Of a stretch of 38,956 bases of DNA, positions 32,452-38,956 are shown in pieces. Numbering within the stretch: the stretch's first letter is position 1; each line of letters begins with the position of its first letter. Source of the DNA: Chloroflexota bacterium. GTDB taxonomy: Bacteria; Chloroflexota; UBA11872. Below the pieces are notes generated by a model. That model worked only from the letters and a program-made list of their open reading frames with translations. It was not told where the DNA came from and ran no database searches. The stretch covers positions 1 to 38,956 of the forward strand of contig JAJDZD010000073.1 in NCBI GenBank assembly GCA_022824865.1, read 5' to 3'. A program made the translations under genes and the position numbers.

Positions 32452-34053
32452 GTGAACGCCACCGAACTCACATCCCAGCTTGCAACAACGCCGGTACCCG
32501 ACGCCGTCAGCGATGTCCTGCGCCGTCGCTTGGACCAACTCGACGGGAGCCTTGACTCAGAAGATCGAATTGCGCGCGCATTGCGCCTGCCTTGGGCTGC
32601 GGCGAGCGCCGACCGTCCACGGTTCGCGGTCCTGCACTCCGATCTCGTCGAAGATCTCGCGATTTCCGAGCCGGTCGCCGACCTGATCTGCGATCACCTC
32701 GTCGTGCGCGAGCACCAACTCGCGGCTGAGCCGGATACGTCCGGCCCCCGCGCGCTGCTTTGCCTGGTCGGTCCACCCGGCGTTGGCAAGTCGTACATCG
32801 CCCGGCAGATCGCCGAGGAACTCGGGCTGCCGAGGGCCACAATCCGGCTTGATCGCCTGGGATCCCCGGATGAGCTCTTCGGAAGTGCGCACGCCCCCGG
32901 CGAGATCATGGGGGCGGTCGAACGGCTCGGGCAAACCGAATTCGTCCTGGTTCTCGAGGAACTCGACGCGGTTGGAGGAAGCTGGCCTGCGGCCGGGTCT
33001 CAGAGCCAGACCGCAGGTGGGAATTGGTCGGCTACTCGAGCGTCCCTACTCAATGCACTGACCGACGCCGACACGAGACGCCACTTTCGCGATCGCTTTT
33101 TTGATGTCCCGTTCGATCTCTCGCGCGTTCTGGTTGTCGCAACCGCGCGCTGGCTCCCCGACATCCCGCCGCATGAACGCAGCCGGCTGGACATCGTTGA
33201 ACTCCCCGGGTACGTGGACGATGACAAGATCGCCATCGCACGTAACTCGCTGGCGCCGGCCGTGCTTAGCGAATACAACGTGCCGCTGGACAACGTCACC
33301 ATCGAGGATGATGCGCTGTCCGCGCTCGTCCGCAGCTACACGGTCGAGCCTGGCGTTGACGAACTCGACGGGTTGCTCCGTCAGGTCGTTCGACGCGCGT
33401 TGAGCAATCGAGCCTTGCGCGGGGATAGCGGACCGCTCGACATCGCCATCGAAGACTTCGGCGCCACGATTGGGCGGCCAACGCGACTGCGCGTTGATCG
33501 CCGCCGCCGCGAAACGCCGGGCCAGACCGCGGCTGCCGTTGTGCGGCGCGGCGGTGGAGTGCTCGGACACGTTGAAGCCGTGCAAATGCCCGGCTCGGGG
33601 CAGATTCGAATTCTGGACACCGCGGGCGCGGACCTGACGGCACGCTACCGGATCGTCCCCTCGTACGTGCGCTCGCGACTCTCGGATCTGGGTGTCTCCG
33701 CCCGGTCGCTCGAGGAATTCGACACCGACCTGCTGCTGCCCGCCAGCGAACTGCCCGGCGACGAAGGCTCGCTCGCCCTCGCCGCGGCGGTCGCCATGGT
33801 CTCGCTCATGCGTGACCGGGCGGCCGACCCTGAGTTCCTGGCCATCGGCGGTATGACCGCACACGGGCACGTGCGCCGCGCCGAAGGGGTGCAGGCCAAA
33901 ATCCTGGCGGCTCATCGAAGCGGTATTCGCCGCATCGTGCTTCCGCGCCAGAACGAGCACGACTTGGACAGCATCCCCGACCCGCTCCACGACGCGATCA
34001 CCTTTATTCCCATCGACGAGGCCGGCCAGGGCATCAACGTCGCACTTCGGTAG
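32452..34053 (+). CDS. Lon-like AAA+ protease without the N-terminal domain
   Basis: 533 residues, against about 780-800 for Lon. The AAA+ module has Walker A GPPGVGKS (107-114), a Walker B written FVLVLEELD (164-172; Glu where Lon has Asp), and the Lon-type run FRDRFFDVPFDLSRVLVVATA with Arg-bearing HERSRLDIVELPGYVDDDK. A Lon protease domain follows: LPASELPGDEGSLAL aligns with VPxGAxPKDGPSAG, so Ser440 falls at the nucleophile position, and EGVQAKILAAHRSGIRRIVLP aligns with the GLKEKLLAAHRGG region, putting Lys483 at the catalytic lysine; the 43-residue Ser-Lys spacing equals that of E. coli Lon (679-722). The GPSAG box is degenerate and the substrate-binding N-terminal domain is absent. 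It may be a specialised protease or a chaperone-like remnant. Monocistronic on the + strand. Confidence 0.82.
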   Translation: MNATELTSQLATTPVPDAVSDVLRRRLDQLDGSLDSEDRIARALRLPWAAASADRPRFAVLHSDLVEDLAISEPVADLICDHLVVREHQLAAEPDTSGPRALLCLVGPPGVGKSYIARQIAEELGLPRATIRLDRLGSPDELFGSAHAPGEIMGAVERLGQTEFVLVLEELDAVGGSWPAAGSQSQTAGGNWSATRASLLNALTDADTRRHFRDRFFDVPFDLSRVLVVATARWLPDIPPHERSRLDIVELPGYVDDDKIAIARNSLAPAVLSEYNVPLDNVTIEDDALSALVRSYTVEPGVDELDGLLRQVVRRALSNRALRGDSGPLDIAIEDFGATIGRPTRLRVDRRRRETPGQTAAAVVRRGGGVLGHVEAVQMPGSGQIRILDTAGADLTARYRIVPSYVRSRLSDLGVSARSLEEFDTDLLLPASELPGDEGSLALAAAVAMVSLMRDRAADPEFLAIGGMTAHGHVRRAEGVQAKILAAHRSGIRRIVLPRQNEHDLDSIPDPLHDAITFIPIDEAGQGINVALR

Positions 34054-34065
34054 GACTCCAGTCCT
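34052..34065. terminator. Short inverted repeat at the end of the Lon-like gene
   Basis: AGGACT-CC-AGTCCT begins within the stop codon of the Lon-like gene, in the 56-bp gap before the convergent SMP-30-family gene. The 2-nt spacer is too short for a stable loop unless the stem opens to five or four pairs, and there is no T tract. Confidence 0.3.
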
Positions 34066-34109
34066 GCCCAGTTGGCTGCCGGTCGAACCGCCTGCGGACG
34101 CTCGGTCGC

Positions 34110-37145
<3,036 letters not shown>

Positions 37146-37149
<4 letters not shown>

Positions 37150-38348
37150 CCACCGCCTACTTCGACTGCCAGGCCGGAGCCAGCGGCAACATGATTCTCG
37201 GCGCACTGCTCGACGCCGGCCTGGACAAAACCCGCCTCCTCGCCGAACTCCGCAAGCTCGACCTGCCCTCCTGGGAGCTCCGCGACGAACGCGTCCAACG
37301 CGGCCTCATCCAGGCCCGCCTGGTCGACTTCGACATCGAGGATCGCGGCGGCCACCACCACCACTCCTACACCGACATCGACGCCCGCATCGCCGCCGCC
37401 GACTTTGAGCCGAGAATCAGAGACGAAGCCCGCCAAATCTTCCGCCGCCTCGCCGAAGCCGAGGCCCATGTCCACGGCACCGCCGTGCACGAGGTCGAGT
37501 TCCACGAGGTCGGCGCAGCCGACTCCGTCCTGGACGTCGTCGGGGCTGCCGTTGCGTTCGACCTGCTGGGCATCGACCACGTCGTCGTTTCCCCCATCAA
37601 CACCGGCAGCGGCTGGGTCGAGACAGTCCACGGACGCCTCCCCGTCCCCGCCCCGGCCACCACGCAACTCTTGGCCGGCAGCGGCGCCGTCGCCTACGGG
37701 TCTGACGTCAAGTTCGAACTCCTAACGCCCACTGGCGCCGCCGTCCTCACCCACGCGGCCGACGCCCACGGCCCCCTGCCCCCCATGCACGTGCTCCAAA
37801 CCGGCTACGGCGCCGGCACCGCTCGCCTCAGCATCCCCAACGTCCTCCGCGTAACCCTCGGCCAGCCCGTCGGGGCGCACCAGGCCGACACCGCAACCGT
37901 CATCGAAACCAACATCGACGACATGAACCCCGAGGCCTACGAGTACGTCTCCGCCCGCCTCTTCGCCGCCGGCGCGCTCGACGTCTGGACCGCCCCCATC
38001 GTGATGAAAGGCGGCCGCCCGGCCACCCAACTCTGCGCGCTCGGCTCGAACGACACCATCGCCACGCTCACTGACTTGATCTTGACCGAAACAACCACCC
38101 TCGGCGTCCGCACCTACCAGGTCCAGCGAACCAAGCTGCACCGCGCCAGCTACAGCGTCACGACACCCTTCGGCGACATCCGCGTCAAGGCCTCCTACCT
38201 GCGCGGAGCGCTCCGCGACGCCGTCCCCGAAGCCTCCGACTGCCACCGCATCGCCGCCGACCAGGGCGTCCCCTGGCGCGACGTGTACGATGCCGCTCGA
38301 GCCGCCGGACGCGCCGCCGCGCCCCCCGGTCCCGACTCCGAAGATTAA
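37146..38348 (+). CDS. larC: Nickel insertion protein LarC, unsplit
   Basis: 400 residues in one uninterrupted frame. LarC is the CTP-dependent cyclometallase that inserts nickel into the pincer cofactor. N-terminal YFDCQAGASGNMILGALLDAG is the family start; a His-rich GGHHHHSYTDID loop suits nickel binding; FHEVGAADSVLDVVGAA, NTGSGWVETVHGRLPVPAPA and LTPTGAAVL are conserved core motifs, and ETNIDDMNPEAYEY with VMKGGRPATQL open the C-terminal LarC2 part. In Lactobacillus plantarum larC1 and larC2 are joined by programmed frameshifting; here they are fused. Coupled to larB by a 4-bp overlap; a small membrane protein gene starts 10 bp after its stop. Confidence 0.95.
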
Positions 38349-38358
38349 GGTTCCAGCA

Positions 38359-38832
38359 ATGCCCGAACCCGATGCCCCGGTCGTCCCCAGCGCTCAGGGC
38401 GACGTCGTCCGAGTCACCGAAGCCGCCGTCGGATCCGTCCGCGCTGATCGCGTCGTCTCCCAGCGCGCCACCATGCGCCACACCCACGCCCAGCATGTGG
38501 AAGCCGACCGTTCCCTGATGGTGATGAACCGCACCGACCAGTTGCAGGTCACCCGCAGCGCCCTCGGCGGCGCCACCTCTGGTCGAACCCAGGTCCGCAA
38601 CGCCGCCATGGGCGTCAACGTCAGCGGTAACGCCCGGCTCGAAAACGTCGCCGCCAGTTGGGTCGTCGCCGGCAACGTCCAGGCCGACCGCGTCCTCAGC
38701 CTGGCCGTCGTTGGCGGCAACGTCAGCGGCAACGTCCGCGCCCTCTTCGGAACCCGCGCCGCCATCGCCTTCGGCATCGCCCTCGGCCTCTCCTCCCTCC
38801 TCGCCCGCCTCCTCACCCGCCTCCTACGCTAA
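38359..38832 (+). CDS. Small hypothetical protein with solenoid-like repeats and a C-terminal membrane helix
   Basis: 157 residues from the ATG at 38359, with AAGG 8 nt upstream. I do not recognise a named family. The central region has loose repeats of short alternating hydrophobic/polar strands separated by Asn/Gly turns (GVNVSGNARLENVAAS, WVVAGNVQADRVLSLA, VVGGNVSGNVRALFG), as in beta-solenoid proteins such as bactofilins, and an earlier VRADRVVSQ / VEADRSLMV pair echoes the same pattern. A hydrophobic helix (about 132-150) with arginines at the very C-terminus would anchor it with the tail inside. It follows larC by 10 bp and is probably co-transcribed. A frame extension back to 38290 would overlap larC and is less likely. 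Confidence 0.7.
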   Translation: MPEPDAPVVPSAQGDVVRVTEAAVGSVRADRVVSQRATMRHTHAQHVEADRSLMVMNRTDQLQVTRSALGGATSGRTQVRNAAMGVNVSGNARLENVAASWVVAGNVQADRVLSLAVVGGNVSGNVRALFGTRAAIAFGIALGLSSLLARLLTRLLR

Positions 38833-38868
38833 CCGCGCCCCCTCTTTCGCGGGAGCTCCAATCTTCAC

Positions 38869-38886
38869 CCTCTCCAAGGGGAGAGG
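38869..38886. repeat. Inverted repeat after the larC operon
   Basis: CCTCTCC (38869-38875) and GGAGAGG (38880-38886) form a 7-bp stem with a 4-nt loop, in the last 124 bp of the window, which hold no gene that I can see. Sequences of the CCCTCTCC/GGGAGAGG type are common as dispersed intergenic repeats and may also end transcripts. A TTCGGCCGAA palindrome follows at 38901-38910. No T tract follows either. Confidence 0.4.
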
Positions 38887-38956
38887 CAGATTCGGGCGTC
38901 TTCGGCCGAAATCGGTGAGCAACTGTGTTGAGTGTCAAGGGTTAGGCCATGGTGGG

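Noticed and set aside
37350..37372. His-rich codon run in larC as a possible repeat
   Set aside because: It is part of the known variable His-rich loop of LarC and not a separate element.

Overview
This 39 kb window of GC-rich DNA is densely coded: about 30 genes, no gene-free stretch above about 220 bp, and no rRNA, tRNA, CRISPR array, insertion sequence or phage gene that I can recognise. The gene set suggests a free-living or host-associated Chloroflexota-like bacterium. The hints are a compact nusA-ylxR-infB-rbfA-truB-ribF cluster with a short IF-2, a YhaO/YhaN nuclease pair, a LytR-CpsA-Psr protein (Gram-positive-type envelope), an unsplit larC, many sugar-oxidising enzymes, and frequent GTG starts and 4-bp ATGA/GTGA overlaps. 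The phylum is an inference from gene content, not from a marker alignment.

Layout. 1-1.6 kb (+): the tail of an elongation factor G-like protein and an M42 metallo-aminopeptidase. 1.6-5.9 kb (-): the YhaO-like phosphoesterase and YhaN-like SMC/Rad50-type ATPase, translationally coupled. 6-8.4 kb (-): a gamma-glutamyltransferase-like hydrolase and a Crp/Fnr regulator. 8.5-14.3 kb (-): the information-processing operon nusA-ylxR-infB-rbfA-truB-ribF, without rimP in front of nusA. 14.5-17.5 kb (-): a MalK-type ABC ATPase with an unusual N-terminal insert, a DUF624/YesL-like membrane protein and a homocysteine S-methyltransferase-family protein.

17.5-21.1 kb (-): three tightly overlapping genes, galU-like nucleotidyltransferase, glucuronokinase-type GHMP kinase and xylulokinase, with a perfect palindrome just upstream. 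21.2-25.6 kb: a secreted or anchored lipid-binding-like protein (+), a bifunctional class II aldolase/short-chain dehydrogenase (-), a CinA-type molybdopterin-binding-fold protein (-) and a SAM methyltransferase (+). 25.6-28.5 kb: an LCP protein (-), a Gfo/Idh/MocA oxidoreductase (+) that overlaps tail-to-tail with a NarL-type response regulator (-). 28.5-32.3 kb (-): a large ComP-like membrane histidine kinase coupled to that regulator, preceded by a rhodanese-MoeB sulfur-activation pair.

32.4-38.9 kb: an N-terminally reduced Lon-like AAA+ protein (+), an SMP-30/gluconolactonase-family enzyme (-), then a + strand unit enolase-larB-larC-small solenoid-like membrane protein joined by 4-bp overlaps. 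Codon choice becomes strikingly C-ending from enolase onward.

Points most worth a second look: the galU/glucuronokinase/xylB operon as a possible bacterial UDP-uronate salvage route; the Lon-like protein that keeps the Ser-Lys dyad spacing but has lost the GPSAG box; enolase coupled to nickel-pincer cofactor genes; and two genes (rbfA and the histidine kinase) whose protein-coding signal begins upstream of, or without, any ATG/GTG/TTG codon.
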